This document shows, piece by piece, positions 6,127 to 6,154 of a stretch of 6,154 bases of DNA. The DNA comes from an uncultured Bifidobacterium sp. (GTDB lineage Bacteria > Actinomycetota > Actinomycetes > Actinomycetales > Bifidobacteriaceae), in contig NZ_CASEXV010000069.1 of NCBI RefSeq assembly GCF_949292005.1, positions 1 through 6,154 on the forward strand. The letters run 5' to 3'. The translations under genes were made by a program, and so were the position numbers. A model generated the notes under the pieces. That model made no database searches. It saw only the letters and a list, made by a program, of their open reading frames with translations, and was not told the origin of the DNA. Within the stretch, counting starts at the first letter, position 1. Each line of letters starts with the position of its first letter.

Positions 6127-6154
6127 TAAATTGGACATCCGCTCACAGGAGGCA
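6127..6154 (+). promoter_or_regulatory. Start signals of a rightward gene beyond the window
   Basis: A perfect AGGAGG at 6147-6152 sits two bases before the right edge, so a start codon is expected within a few bases outside. TAAATT at 6127-6132 is a possible -10 (four of six matches) without a clear -35. The unseen gene would be divergent from the Mrr-type nuclease, and the two would share this short spacer. Confidence 0.45.

Noticed and set aside
6129..6147. Resemblance to the E. coli lac operator (ATCCGCTCACA at 6137-6147, preceded by AATTG)
   Set aside because: Only one half-site matches, the spacing to AATTG differs by a base, there is no symmetric partner, and a LacI-type regulator is not seen; chance likeness is the simplest reading.

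Overview
The window is about 55-60% G+C and looks like a chromosomal segment of a high-GC Gram-positive, most likely Bifidobacterium or a close relative. This rests on recalled family resemblance (the galE product, a DUF4012 membrane protein, an N-terminally anchored esterase, SD-led genes); no search was run. No tRNA, rRNA, insertion sequence, CRISPR array or phage structural gene was recognised.

Left part (1-2090): a leftward DUF4012 membrane-protein gene is open over 598 codons and runs off the left edge. Forty bases upstream of it, on the same strand, is a possible 64-residue Cys/His protein that may share its transcript. Middle (2090-3490): a rightward alpha/beta-hydrolase (esterase) gene is broken by a frameshift, has a changed nucleophile elbow and lacks its C-terminal half, so it is called a pseudogene. 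After an AT-rich spacer with an extended -10 promoter and a strong Shine-Dalgarno site comes an intact 148-residue protein of unknown function.

Right part (3490-6154): a perfect 17-bp hairpin separates the 148-residue gene from the convergent galE (UDP-glucose 4-epimerase), which is complete and has its catalytic residues. A 574-base stretch upstream of galE holds no convincing gene. Beyond it lies a complete leftward gene for a membrane-anchored Mrr-type restriction endonuclease. The right edge carries a perfect AGGAGG, which suggests that a rightward, divergent gene starts just outside the window.

The genes do not form one pathway. The DUF4012 protein and galE both fit cell-surface polysaccharide or nucleotide-sugar metabolism, but they are separated and differently organised. 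The Mrr-type nuclease suggests a DNA-defence function. The decayed esterase, the unknown 148-residue protein and the empty spacer give the region an accessory, partly degraded character.
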